Of a stretch of DNA of 64,000 bases, positions 34,938 to 42,841 are shown one piece after another; position 1 is the stretch's first letter; every line of letters starts with the position of its first letter. The DNA is from Pedobacter riviphilus (GTDB lineage: Bacteria; Bacteroidota; Bacteroidia; Sphingobacteriales; Sphingobacteriaceae). Where the stretch lies: positions 5,394,001 to 5,458,000 of the forward strand of contig NZ_CP061171.1 in assembly GCF_014692875.1 (NCBI RefSeq), read 5' to 3'. The notes beneath the pieces are model-generated. The model did no database searches. It saw nothing but the letters and a program-made list of their open reading frames with translations, and had not been told where the DNA came from. The translations under genes and the position numbers were made by a program.

Positions 34938-35480
34938 ATGAGTGAAATTAATATAGTTGATGCGCCTCCAGGAATAGAAGGATCTGGTTTTTTTGCCACT
35001 TCTCTTGATAAAGTGATTGGTTTGGCCCGCTCAAATTCATTATGGCCTTTACCTTTCGCAACTTCTTGTTGTGGAATCGAGTTTATGGCAACCATGGGTT
35101 CTCACTACGATCTTGGTCGTTTCGGTGCCGAACGCTTAAGCTTTTCTCCCCGTCAGGCTGATGTTTTAATGGTTATGGGTACTATCGCTAAAAAGATGGC
35201 TCCTGTATTAAAACAGGTTTATATCCAAATGGCAGAGCCACGTTGGGTAATGGCTGTTGGTGCCTGCGCAAGTAGTGGTGGTATTTTCGATACGTATTCT
35301 GTATTGCAAGGTATTGATGAGGTTATCCCGGTAGATGTTTACGTTCCGGGTTGCCCGCCAAGACCTGAAGCCATTTTAGATGGTTTTCAACGCATTCAGG
35401 ATTTGGTGAAAAACGAATCTGGCAGAAGACGGAATTCTGATTATTACAAAGAACTTTTAGGTCAATACGGCATTAAATAA
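34938..35480 (+). CDS. nuoB: NADH-quinone oxidoreductase subunit B
   Basis: NuoB holds cluster N2, the last Fe-S centre before quinone. The 180-residue product has all four ligands: Cys44 and Cys45 (TSCCGIEF), Cys110 (VGACASSGG) and Cys139 (PGCPPRPE). I use the ATG at 34938; a TTG at 34893 is in frame but would add 15 residues not typical of the family. Its stop overlaps the nuoC start (TAATG). Confidence 0.97.
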   Translation: MSEINIVDAPPGIEGSGFFATSLDKVIGLARSNSLWPLPFATSCCGIEFMATMGSHYDLGRFGAERLSFSPRQADVLMVMGTIAKKMAPVLKQVYIQMAEPRWVMAVGACASSGGIFDTYSVLQGIDEVIPVDVYVPGCPPRPEAILDGFQRIQDLVKNESGRRRNSDYYKELLGQYGIK

Positions 35481-35980
35481 TGGAAGAAACGACACTAAAT
35501 AACGACATCCATGTTAAGCTGACCGAAAGGTTTGGCGAAAAAGTTACCGCTGTTTCTGAGCCTTATGGTTTATTAACTTTTGTAACTTATAAAGATGTTA
35601 TCATCAATGTGCTTTCGCATCTTAAAAACGAATTAAAGTTTAATTTCCTTACCGATATTACTGCAGTTCATTACCCTGGTAAAGACCATGGAATTGCTGT
35701 TGTTTATCATCTACACAACATGGTAGAAAAAGTGAGGATCAGGATTAAAGTTTTTATTTCTGAGCAGAACCCAACTATCCCGACTGCAACAACGGTTTGG
35801 AAAGGTGCCAACTGGATGGAGCGCGAAACTTACGATCTGTTTGGGGTTAAATTTGAAGGCCACCCGGATTTACGCCGTATTTTAAATATGGACGATTTAG
35901 GTGTTCACCCGATGTTGAAACAATATCCATTGGAAGATCCGAACAGAGTAGATAAAAAAGACGAATTTTTTGGAAGGTAA
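35480..35980 (+). CDS. nuoC: NADH-quinone oxidoreductase subunit C
   Basis: NuoC is part of the peripheral arm that docks NuoD. The 166-residue product has the 30-kDa subunit signature ERETYDLFGVKFEGHPDLRR (about 113-132). NuoC and NuoD are separate genes here, not fused as in E. coli. The ATG overlaps the nuoB stop by one base, which points to translational coupling. Confidence 0.96.
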   Translation: MEETTLNNDIHVKLTERFGEKVTAVSEPYGLLTFVTYKDVIINVLSHLKNELKFNFLTDITAVHYPGKDHGIAVVYHLHNMVEKVRIRIKVFISEQNPTIPTATTVWKGANWMERETYDLFGVKFEGHPDLRRILNMDDLGVHPMLKQYPLEDPNRVDKKDEFFGR

Positions 35981-35983
35981 ACT

Positions 35984-37198
35984 ATGAATCATAACCATCC
36001 GGTATTTACAGATAACGACCCGCAAAGTGAGCTGGTAACCCTAAACTTAGGCCCAACACACCCTGCAACCCACGGTGTTTTTCAAAATGTTCTGCAATTA
36101 GATGGCGAACGTATTGTTAGCGGCGTTTCTACTATTGGGTACATCCACCGTGCTTTCGAAAAGATTGCCGAACATCGCCCCTTTTATCAAATTACACCAC
36201 TTACCGATCGTTTAAACTATTGCTCTTCGCCTATTAACAATATGGGCTGGCACATGACGGTTGAAAAGTTGTTGAATATTCAAATGCCAAAGCGTGTAGA
36301 TTATCTACGCGTTATTGTAATGGAGCTTTCGCGTATTGCCGATCACATTATCTGTAATACAATTATTGGTCAGGATACAGGAGCAACTACCACTTTCTTA
36401 TACTTATTCCAGTTTCGTGAACATATTTACGAAATCTTTGAAGAAGTTTGTGGTGCACGTTTAACCACAAATATTGGTCGTATTGGTGGTTTCGAAAGAG
36501 ATTTTAATGATATTGCCTTTGCTAAAATTGATAAGTTTTTAAAGGAATTTCCTAAAGCATTAAAAGAGTTCGAAAATCTGTTAACACGTAACCGTATTTT
36601 TATTGATAGAACGGCAGGTGTTGCAGAGGTAACTAAAGAAACTGCTTTAGAATACAGTTGGACTGGTCCACTTTTACGTGCTACCGGTGTAGATTACGAT
36701 GTTCGTGTAAGCGATCCATATTCTTCGTATCAGGATTTCGATTTTGAAGTTCCGGTAGGTACAAGTGGCGATATTTACGACAGATATTTAGTGCGTAATG
36801 AAGAGATGTGGCAAAGTGTTCGCATTATCGAACAAGCACTTGTGAAGTTAAAAACGGAACCAAAAGGTATTTTTCATGCCGACGTTCCTGAATTTTACCT
36901 TCCTCCAAAACAAGAAGTTTATAACAATATGGAAGCATTAATCTATCACTTCAAAATTGTGATGGGTGAGATTGATGCACCAAAAGCAGAAGTTTATCAT
37001 GCTGTGGAGGGTGGAAATGGTGAATTAGGATTCTATCTGATTAATGATGGAGGCCGTACACCATACCGTTTACACTTCCGCAGACCAAGTTTTATAAACT
37101 ACCAGATGTTTGCACCAATGAGCGAAGGCATGTTATTGTCTGACGCTATTATCAACATGAGTAGTATGAATATTATTGCAGGAGAATTAGATGCTTAA
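35984..37198 (+). CDS. nuoD: NADH-quinone oxidoreductase subunit D
   Basis: NuoD, the 49-kDa homologue, forms the quinone-binding cavity with NuoB. The 404-residue product has LNLGPTHPATHGV (about 20-32, the quinone-site His loop), IGYIHRAFEKIAEHR and the C-terminal DPVFGEMDR equivalent FINYQMFAPMSEG with a normal end for Bacteroidota. It overlaps nuoE by 8 nt. Confidence 0.96.
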   Translation: MNHNHPVFTDNDPQSELVTLNLGPTHPATHGVFQNVLQLDGERIVSGVSTIGYIHRAFEKIAEHRPFYQITPLTDRLNYCSSPINNMGWHMTVEKLLNIQMPKRVDYLRVIVMELSRIADHIICNTIIGQDTGATTTFLYLFQFREHIYEIFEEVCGARLTTNIGRIGGFERDFNDIAFAKIDKFLKEFPKALKEFENLLTRNRIFIDRTAGVAEVTKETALEYSWTGPLLRATGVDYDVRVSDPYSSYQDFDFEVPVGTSGDIYDRYLVRNEEMWQSVRIIEQALVKLKTEPKGIFHADVPEFYLPPKQEVYNNMEALIYHFKIVMGEIDAPKAEVYHAVEGGNGELGFYLINDGGRTPYRLHFRRPSFINYQMFAPMSEGMLLSDAIINMSSMNIIAGELDA

Positions 37199-37706
37199 AG
37201 TAGAAGAACAAACACCTGTAGTGTTTTCATCAGACTTGCTGGCCAAGTTTGATGAAGTAAAAAGCCGTTATCCTGAAGGTAAGCACAAATCAGCTTTGTT
37301 GCCATTATTACACTTGGTACAGGCCGAATACCTTTGGGTGAGTACACCAGCGATGGATAAGATTGCCGAATATTTAAATATTCAGCCAATTGAAGTTTAT
37401 GAGGTGGCAACATTTTATACCATGTACTTTTTAAAACCACAAGGTAAGTATGCCTTAGAGGTTTGCCGTACTGGCCCTTGTTGCCTGGTTGGTGCCGAAA
37501 AAATATTAAGCCACCTAGAAAATAAACTAGGTGTTAAGGAAGGTGAAGTTACTGCCGATGGTTTATTCAGCTTTAGAGGAGTTGAATGTTTAGCCGCCTG
37601 TGGTTTCGGACCGGTGTTACAGATTAGCCCGGAATATACTTTCTACGAAAACTTAACTACCGATAGTGTAGATAAATTGATTGAAGATTTAAAGAACAAG
37701 TCCTAA
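37191..37706 (+). CDS. nuoE: NADH-quinone oxidoreductase subunit E
   Basis: NuoE carries the [2Fe-2S] cluster N1a. The 171-residue product has ligands Cys92 and Cys97 (VCRTGPCCLVG) and Cys133 and Cys137 (ECLAACGFGP), and the helical N-terminal part with EVYEVATFYTMY. The NADH-dehydrogenase module (E, F, G) is often absent from Bacteroidota complex I operons, so its presence indicates a true NADH-oxidising enzyme. Confidence 0.97.
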   Translation: MLKVEEQTPVVFSSDLLAKFDEVKSRYPEGKHKSALLPLLHLVQAEYLWVSTPAMDKIAEYLNIQPIEVYEVATFYTMYFLKPQGKYALEVCRTGPCCLVGAEKILSHLENKLGVKEGEVTADGLFSFRGVECLAACGFGPVLQISPEYTFYENLTTDSVDKLIEDLKNKS

Positions 37707-37776
37707 GTCTAGAGTCTTAAGTCGGGAGTCAATTTAGACTCAAGACTATGGACTATTGACTACAGACTATAGACTA
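37700..37776. repeat. Word-type inverted repeat (AAGACTCAAGACT) between nuoE and nuoF
   Basis: The left array AAGTCTAGAGTCTTAAGTC, GGGAGTC (37705-37730) faces GACTCAAGACTATGGACTAT and GACTACAGACTATAGACTA (37737-37776). The same words occur before metH at 12443-12522. Confidence 0.65.
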
Positions 37777-37782
37777 ATTAAA

Positions 37783-39150
37783 ATGTCTCGAAAACTGTTA
37801 CTTGAGCATATAAACGTACCGGGCATCAATACACTTGAAGTCTATCGCCAAAAAGGCGGGTATCGTGCTGTGGAAAAAGCCCTTAAAACTTTAACACCTG
37901 AAGAGATTGTTGAAGAAGTTAAGAAATCGGGCTTACGCGGTCGCGGAGGTGCGGGTTTCCCAACGGGGATGAAATGGAGCTTTCTGGCCAAACCAGAAGG
38001 TGTTGCACGTTATTTGGTGTGTAATGCTGATGAATCTGAGCCAGGGACTTTTAAAGATCGTTATTTAATGACATATATCCCTCATGCTTTAATTGAGGGA
38101 ATGATTGTTTCGAGTTTCGCTTTAGGTGCAAAGGTTTCTTATATCTATGTGCGTGGCGAAATGATGCCTCAGATCCGCATTTTAGAAAAAGCCATTGCTG
38201 AAGCTAAAGCCGCTGGATGGTTGGGTAAAAACATTTTAGGTACTGGTTACGATTTAGAATTATATGTTCAGCCAGGTGGCGGGGCTTACATTTGCGGAGA
38301 AGAAACTGCTTTGTTAGAATCGCTTGAAGGTAAAAGAGGTAATCCGCGTATTAAACCACCATTCCCGGCGATTGCAGGTTTGTATGGTTGCCCTACAGTG
38401 GTGAACAATGTTGAATCGATTGCTGCAGTGGTGCCTATTATCAACGATGGTGGTGATGAATATGCAAAAATTGGTATCGGTAGAAGTACAGGTACAAAAT
38501 TAATATCAGCTTCTGGTAATTTGGTAAAACCAGGTGTGTATGAAATAGAATTAGGCCTACCAGTAGAAGAATTTATCTATTCTGATGAATACTGTGGTGG
38601 TATTGCGAATGGTAAGAGATTAAAGGCAACGGTTGCAGGTGGATCATCTGTGCCTATTTTGCCCGCTAATTTAACCTTAAAATACGCTAATGGCGAGCCT
38701 CGTTTAATGAGTTACGAGTCTTTATCTGAAGGGGGCTTTGCTACTGGTACCATGATGGGATCTGGTGGTTTTATTGCTTTTGATGAAGATCAGTGTATAG
38801 TTAGAAATACCTGGAATTTCGCCCGTTTTTATCACCACGAAAGCTGTGGACAGTGTTCACCGTGCCGTGAAGGGACCGGATGGATGGAGAAAGTCTTACA
38901 TAAAATTGAACACGGCCATGGTAAAATGGAAGATGTAGATTTATTGTGGGATATTCAACGCAAAATTGAAGGTAATACGATTTGTCCATTAGGTGATGCC
39001 GCAGCCTGGCCGGTTGCTAGTGCAATCCGTCACTTCAGAGATGAATTTGAATGGCATATTAAAGAGCCTGTGAAAAGTCAGAGCCAGAACTATGGTATTG
39101 CAAATTATGCAACACCGATTGAAAAAGCTCCGGTAACAGAAGAGAAATAA
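37783..39150 (+). CDS. nuoF: NADH-quinone oxidoreductase subunit F
   Basis: NuoF binds NADH and FMN and holds cluster N3. The 455-residue product has [16 protein letters not shown] (NADH site, about 50-65), the FMN-binding segment [13 protein letters not shown] and the N3 ligands Cys355, Cys358 and Cys361 ([11 protein letters not shown]) with Cys401 (ICPLGDA). I use the ATG at 37783; an upstream in-frame start at 37756 lies in the repeat array. A 143-nt spacer with two hairpins precedes nuoG. Confidence 0.97.
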   Translation: MSRKLLLEHINVPGINTLEVYRQKGGYRAVEKALKTLTPEEIVEEVKKSGLRGRGGAGFPTGMKWSFLAKPEGVARYLVCNADESEPGTFKDRYLMTYIPHALIEGMIVSSFALGAKVSYIYVRGEMMPQIRILEKAIAEAKAAGWLGKNILGTGYDLELYVQPGGGAYICGEETALLESLEGKRGNPRIKPPFPAIAGLYGCPTVVNNVESIAAVVPIINDGGDEYAKIGIGRSTGTKLISASGNLVKPGVYEIELGLPVEEFIYSDEYCGGIANGKRLKATVAGGSSVPILPANLTLKYANGEPRLMSYESLSEGGFATGTMMGSGGFIAFDEDQCIVRNTWNFARFYHHESCGQCSPCREGTGWMEKVLHKIEHGHGKMEDVDLLWDIQRKIEGNTICPLGDAAAWPVASAIRHFRDEFEWHIKEPVKSQSQNYGIANYATPIEKAPVTEEK

Positions 39151-39203
39151 AATCCTAGGGTTGCAATTTGTGACCTTAAATTAGAACTAAAAAAGCGTCT
39201 CAG

Positions 39204-39258
39204 TTCGTGTCCTCACGAAACGAAAGCGAAAGAATTGGTTTGTGGAGACACAAACCAA
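39204..39258. repeat. Pair of tetraloop hairpins between nuoF and nuoG
   Basis: TTCGTG-TCCT-CACGAA (39204-39219) and TTGGTTTGTG-GAGA-CACAAACCAA (39235-39258, perfect 10-bp stem) both close on 4-nt loops. A related GTTCGTG-AGTA-CACGAAC hairpin follows nuoI at 41873-41890. They have no U-run and therefore are not classic terminators. Confidence 0.75.
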
Positions 39259-39293
39259 GGCGAGATAAAGAAATAAAAAGAATATCATTAACC

Positions 39294-40304
39294 ATGAGTG
39301 AAAAAGTTAAGGTTACGATAGATGGGATAACAGTAGAGGTTGATAATGGAACAACCATTCTGAATGCTGCAAGGCAGATCGGAGGGGATATTGTTCCACC
39401 AGCAATGTGCTATTATTCTAAATTACAAGGCAGTGGCGGTAAATGCCGTACCTGTATTGTAAAAGTGACTAAAGGTTCAGAGAAAGATCCTCGCCCAATG
39501 CCTAAGTTGGTGGCTTCTTGCCGCACAACCGTAATGGACGGCATGGAAGTGCTTAACATTACTTCACCAGAAGTTTTGGAAGCACGTGCAGGTGTTGTAG
39601 AGATCTTATTGATTAACCACCCATTAGATTGTCCTGTTTGCGATCAGGCTGGTGAGTGCGATTTACAGAATTTGGGTTATGAGCATGGTTTGCAAAAAAC
39701 TCGTTATGAGTTTGAGCGTCGTACTTTCGAGCGTATTGATATTGGCGATAAGATCCAGTTGCACATGAACCGTTGCATTTTGTGCTACCGTTGTGTTTTT
39801 ACTGCCGATCAGATTACCAATAAACGTGTTCATGGTATCTTAAACCGCGGCGATCACTCTGAAATTTCTACTTATATCCAACAGGCTGTTGATAACGATT
39901 TCTCAGGAAACGTAATCGATGTTTGCCCTGTAGGTGCTTTAACCGATAAAACTTTCCGTTTTAAAAACCGTGTTTGGTTTACCAAGCCTGTTGATGCACA
40001 CCGTGATTGCGACCACGAAAAATGCAACGGTAAAGTAACACTTTGGTATAAAGGAGCTGATGTTTTACGCGTTACCGCCCGTAAAGATCAGTTTGGAGAA
40101 GTAGAAGAATTTATTTGCAATACTTGTCGCTTCGATAAAAAAGCAACTGCCGATTGGGTAATTGAACGTCCAACACACATTGATGATACTTCGGTAATTG
40201 CATCTAACCACTACGAAACATTAAAACCTTTGCACGTAATCCAGCCAAATGAGGCTTTACAGGCTGCGAATGAAATTGAATTACATAAAACAGTTAAATA
40301 CTAA
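39294..40304 (+). CDS. nuoG: NADH-quinone oxidoreductase subunit G, short form
   Basis: The 336-residue product has the complete electron-transfer part of NuoG: [2Fe-2S] ligands Cys39, Cys51, Cys54 and Cys76; the His-Cys cluster His109, Cys113, Cys116 and Cys122; and a [4Fe-4S] set Cys161, Cys164, Cys167 and Cys211. Four further cysteines (239, 244, 275, 278) could bind another cluster or zinc. The large molybdopterin-like domain of the roughly 900-residue E. coli subunit is absent. The gene ends normally and overlaps nuoH by one base, so this is a naturally short form, not a truncation. The start at 39294 avoids an in-frame GTG inside the hairpin repeat. Confidence 0.93.
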   Translation: MSEKVKVTIDGITVEVDNGTTILNAARQIGGDIVPPAMCYYSKLQGSGGKCRTCIVKVTKGSEKDPRPMPKLVASCRTTVMDGMEVLNITSPEVLEARAGVVEILLINHPLDCPVCDQAGECDLQNLGYEHGLQKTRYEFERRTFERIDIGDKIQLHMNRCILCYRCVFTADQITNKRVHGILNRGDHSEISTYIQQAVDNDFSGNVIDVCPVGALTDKTFRFKNRVWFTKPVDAHRDCDHEKCNGKVTLWYKGADVLRVTARKDQFGEVEEFICNTCRFDKKATADWVIERPTHIDDTSVIASNHYETLKPLHVIQPNEALQAANEIELHKTVKY

Positions 40305-41359
40305 TGGATAGCGCTTTTGTTATAGAAAAATTTATCCTGGTAGCTGTAATTTTCGGCATCAGTTTAGTTATTGCCATGTATTCTACTTATGCAGAACGTA
40401 AGGTGGCTGCATATTTGCAAGATCGTTTGGGCCCGGACAGAGCCGGCCCCTTTGGTATTTTACAACCATTGGCCGATGGTATCAAAATGTTTATGAAAGA
40501 GGAAATTATTCCTACCACATCAAACAGGTTTTTATTTATCGCCGGTCCGGGTTTGGCCTTGCTTTGTGCCTGTATAGGTACAGCGGTTATTCCTTGGGGC
40601 AGTCCGATTGAAATCGGTGGTAAAACCATTCCTTTGCAGGTTTCTGACATCAATGTAGGCGTTTTATATATCTTTGGTGTGGTTTCGTTAGGTGTGTATG
40701 GTGTAATGATCGGTGGATGGGCATCCAATAACAAATATTCTTTGTTAAGTGCAATCCGCGCGGCCTCACAGAACATCAGTTATGAAATTGCAATGGGATT
40801 GTCAATCATCGCTCTGTTGTTAATAACAAACTCCTTAAGTTTAAAGGATATTGTAGATAAACAACATGGTTTTTGGGCAGATGGATGGTTTACCTGGTAT
40901 TTCTTCAAGCAACCATTGGGATTTCTAATTTTCATGGTATGTTCTTTTGCCGAAACCAACCGTGCTCCATTCGATTTACCTGAATGTGAAACAGAATTGA
41001 TTGGTGGTTACCATACGGAGTATTCTTCAATGAAATTGGGTTTTTACCTATTTGCGGAGTACATCAATATGTTTGTCTCATCAGCGGTAATGGCAACTTT
41101 ATATTTCGGTGGTTTTAATTATCCATTTATGGATTTAGCTGCTACTCATTTTGGCCAGAATTGGGCTTCAATTATAGGAGTGATTGCTTTATTCGGAAAA
41201 ATATGTGCTTTCATCTTTTTCTTCATGTGGGTACGCTGGACTATCCCTCGTTTCCGTTATGATCAATTGATGAATTTAGGTTGGAAAGGTTTAATACCTT
41301 TGGCTATTGCCAATATTATAATAACAGGTGTTGTGATTGCGATTATTGAGAAGTTTTAA
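40304..41359 (+). CDS. nuoH: NADH-quinone oxidoreductase subunit H
   Basis: NuoH is the membrane subunit that lines the quinone entry. The 351-residue product has about eight hydrophobic segments, the loop YAERKVAAYLQDRLGPDRAG and the conserved FAETNRAPFDLPECETELIG. Its start overlaps the nuoG stop. Confidence 0.97.
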   Translation: MDSAFVIEKFILVAVIFGISLVIAMYSTYAERKVAAYLQDRLGPDRAGPFGILQPLADGIKMFMKEEIIPTTSNRFLFIAGPGLALLCACIGTAVIPWGSPIEIGGKTIPLQVSDINVGVLYIFGVVSLGVYGVMIGGWASNNKYSLLSAIRAASQNISYEIAMGLSIIALLLITNSLSLKDIVDKQHGFWADGWFTWYFFKQPLGFLIFMVCSFAETNRAPFDLPECETELIGGYHTEYSSMKLGFYLFAEYINMFVSSAVMATLYFGGFNYPFMDLAATHFGQNWASIIGVIALFGKICAFIFFFMWVRWTIPRFRYDQLMNLGWKGLIPLAIANIIITGVVIAIIEKF

Positions 41360-41361
41360 TT

Positions 41362-41865
41362 ATGGAATCATTAAGTAATAAGAAAAAAGTACTGGAACAA
41401 AAGCCATTGAGCTTTATGGAGCGCATGTACCTCCCGGCAATTGCCAAGGGTATGGGTATCACCATCAGTCACTTATTTAAAAAAGAGGCTACCGTAAGAT
41501 ATCCTGAAGTAGAACGCGAATTCTCGACCAACTTTAGGGGCATGCACTCGCTAAAACGCGATGAGAATGGTAAAGAGCGTTGTACAGCTTGTGGTTTATG
41601 TGCTTTATCTTGTCCGGCTGAAGCCATTACCATGATTGCCGCTGAACGTAAACCTGAAGAAAAACATTTATACCGCGAAGAAAAATACGCAGCGACTTAC
41701 GAAATCAATATGTTGCGTTGTATTTTCTGTGGGTTATGCGAAGAAGCCTGCCCAAAAGAGGCAATTTACTTAGATGGCCCGATTGTACCTGCTGATTATT
41801 TACGTAAAGATTTTATTTACGGAAAAGATAAGCTAGTAGAGGCGCCATTAGAAATGAAAAAATAA
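41362..41865 (+). CDS. nuoI: NADH-quinone oxidoreductase subunit I
   Basis: NuoI carries clusters N6a and N6b. The 167-residue product has two [4Fe-4S] ferredoxin motifs: Cys74, 77, 80, 84 (CTACGLCALSC) and Cys120, 123, 126, 130 (CIFCGLCEEAC). It follows nuoH by 2 nt. The 130-nt spacer to nuoJ holds a hairpin and the family B repeat. Confidence 0.97.
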   Translation: MESLSNKKKVLEQKPLSFMERMYLPAIAKGMGITISHLFKKEATVRYPEVEREFSTNFRGMHSLKRDENGKERCTACGLCALSCPAEAITMIAAERKPEEKHLYREEKYAATYEINMLRCIFCGLCEEACPKEAIYLDGPIVPADYLRKDFIYGKDKLVEAPLEMKK

Positions 41866-41872
41866 TTGGATA

Positions 41873-41890
41873 GTTCGTGAGTACACGAAC
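41873..41890. repeat. GTTCGTG tetraloop hairpin after nuoI
   Basis: GTTCGTG and CACGAAC pair perfectly (7 bp) around AGTA. It resembles the first hairpin at 39204-39219. Confidence 0.6.
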
Positions 41891-41907
41891 CCTATAACTG
41901 AGATAAT

Positions 41908-41969
41908 CGTCATGCTAAATTTATTTCAGCATCTCCTTTATAAGACCCTGAAATAAATTCAGGGTGACG
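41908..41969. repeat. Dispersed inverted repeat, family B
   Basis: The 22-nt arms CGTCATGCTAAATTTATTTC.. (41908-41929) and ..GAAATAAATTCAGGGTGACG (41948-41969) are reverse complements at 19 of 22 positions, with an 18-nt centre. A truncated copy lies at 17273-17320. The ends CGTCA/TGACG are shared with family A. Confidence 0.75.
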
Positions 41970-41995
41970 AAATAAATAAAACAAATAACAAATTA

Positions 41996-42499
41996 ATGAG
42001 TACACAAGTATTCTATTTCGTAGCCACATTAAGTATCATCTTTTCGCTGCTGGTGATTTTTGCAAAAAATCCTATCCACAGTGTATTGTACTTAATCCTT
42101 ACCTTTTTTACCTTCACTGTTCACTATGTGCTGTTAAATGCACAGTTTTTAGCGGTGGTAAACTTTATCGTTTACATGGGGGCCATAATGGTATTGTTCC
42201 TTTTTGTACTGATGTTGCTTAACCTGAATAAGGAAACCGAGCCAAGTAAATCACCGCTGATTAAAATCGTAGGGGTTATTGCAGGTGGCTGTTTGGTGGT
42301 AACCTTAATCGGTTCTTTAAAATCGGCAAGTATTACCAGCCCGTTAATTTTGAAAAACCCAGGATTGGGATTGGTAGAAAATCTAGGCAAGGAGCTTTTT
42401 GGCCCATTCTTATTGCCTTTCGAATTGTCATCTCTATTACTGTTGGCAGCAATGGTTGGAGCCGTTTTATTATCTAAAAGAGATGAGGTAGAAGCATAA
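41996..42499 (+). CDS. nuoJ: NADH-quinone oxidoreductase subunit J
   Basis: NuoJ is a membrane subunit with five helices. The 167-residue product shows them, including NPIHSVLYLILTFFTFTVHY and VNFIVYMGAIMVLFLFVLML with the pi-bulge region in the third. The stop overlaps the nuoK start by one base. Confidence 0.96.
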   Translation: MSTQVFYFVATLSIIFSLLVIFAKNPIHSVLYLILTFFTFTVHYVLLNAQFLAVVNFIVYMGAIMVLFLFVLMLLNLNKETEPSKSPLIKIVGVIAGGCLVVTLIGSLKSASITSPLILKNPGLGLVENLGKELFGPFLLPFELSSLLLLAAMVGAVLLSKRDEVEA

Positions 42500-42828
42500 T
42501 GGAAAATTTAACATCACAACTTCAGGGCGTTCCGCTAAACCACTACATCTATTTAAGTGCCATTATTTTTTCTATTGGCGTAATTGGTGTACTTACCCGT
42601 AGAAATGCCATCGTAATCTTTATGTCGGTTGAGCTGATGCTTAATGCCGTTAATTTACTTTTAACCGCATTTTCGGTTCATAGCAACGATCCATCAGGAC
42701 AGGTTTTCGTATTCTTCATTATGGCTTTGGCAGCAGCAGAGGTTGCAGTTGGTTTAGCTATTATTGTAATGGTTTACAGAAATACGAAATCGATAGATAT
42801 TAATGTTTTAAATCGCCTTAAGTGGTAA
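42499..42828 (+). CDS. nuoK: NADH-quinone oxidoreductase subunit K
   Basis: NuoK is an MrpC-like subunit that carries two membrane glutamates for proton transfer. The 109-residue product has three helices with Glu in FMSVELMLNAVN and AAAEVAVGLAI. It is the usual size and is coupled to nuoJ. Confidence 0.96.
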   Translation: MENLTSQLQGVPLNHYIYLSAIIFSIGVIGVLTRRNAIVIFMSVELMLNAVNLLLTAFSVHSNDPSGQVFVFFIMALAAAEVAVGLAIIVMVYRNTKSIDINVLNRLKW

Positions 42829-42841
42829 ATATATAATAAGA

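Noticed and set aside
39207..39293. N-terminal extension of nuoG from GTG
   Set aside because: The frame is open by chance through the hairpin repeat. The ATG at 39294 gives the conserved NuoG start.
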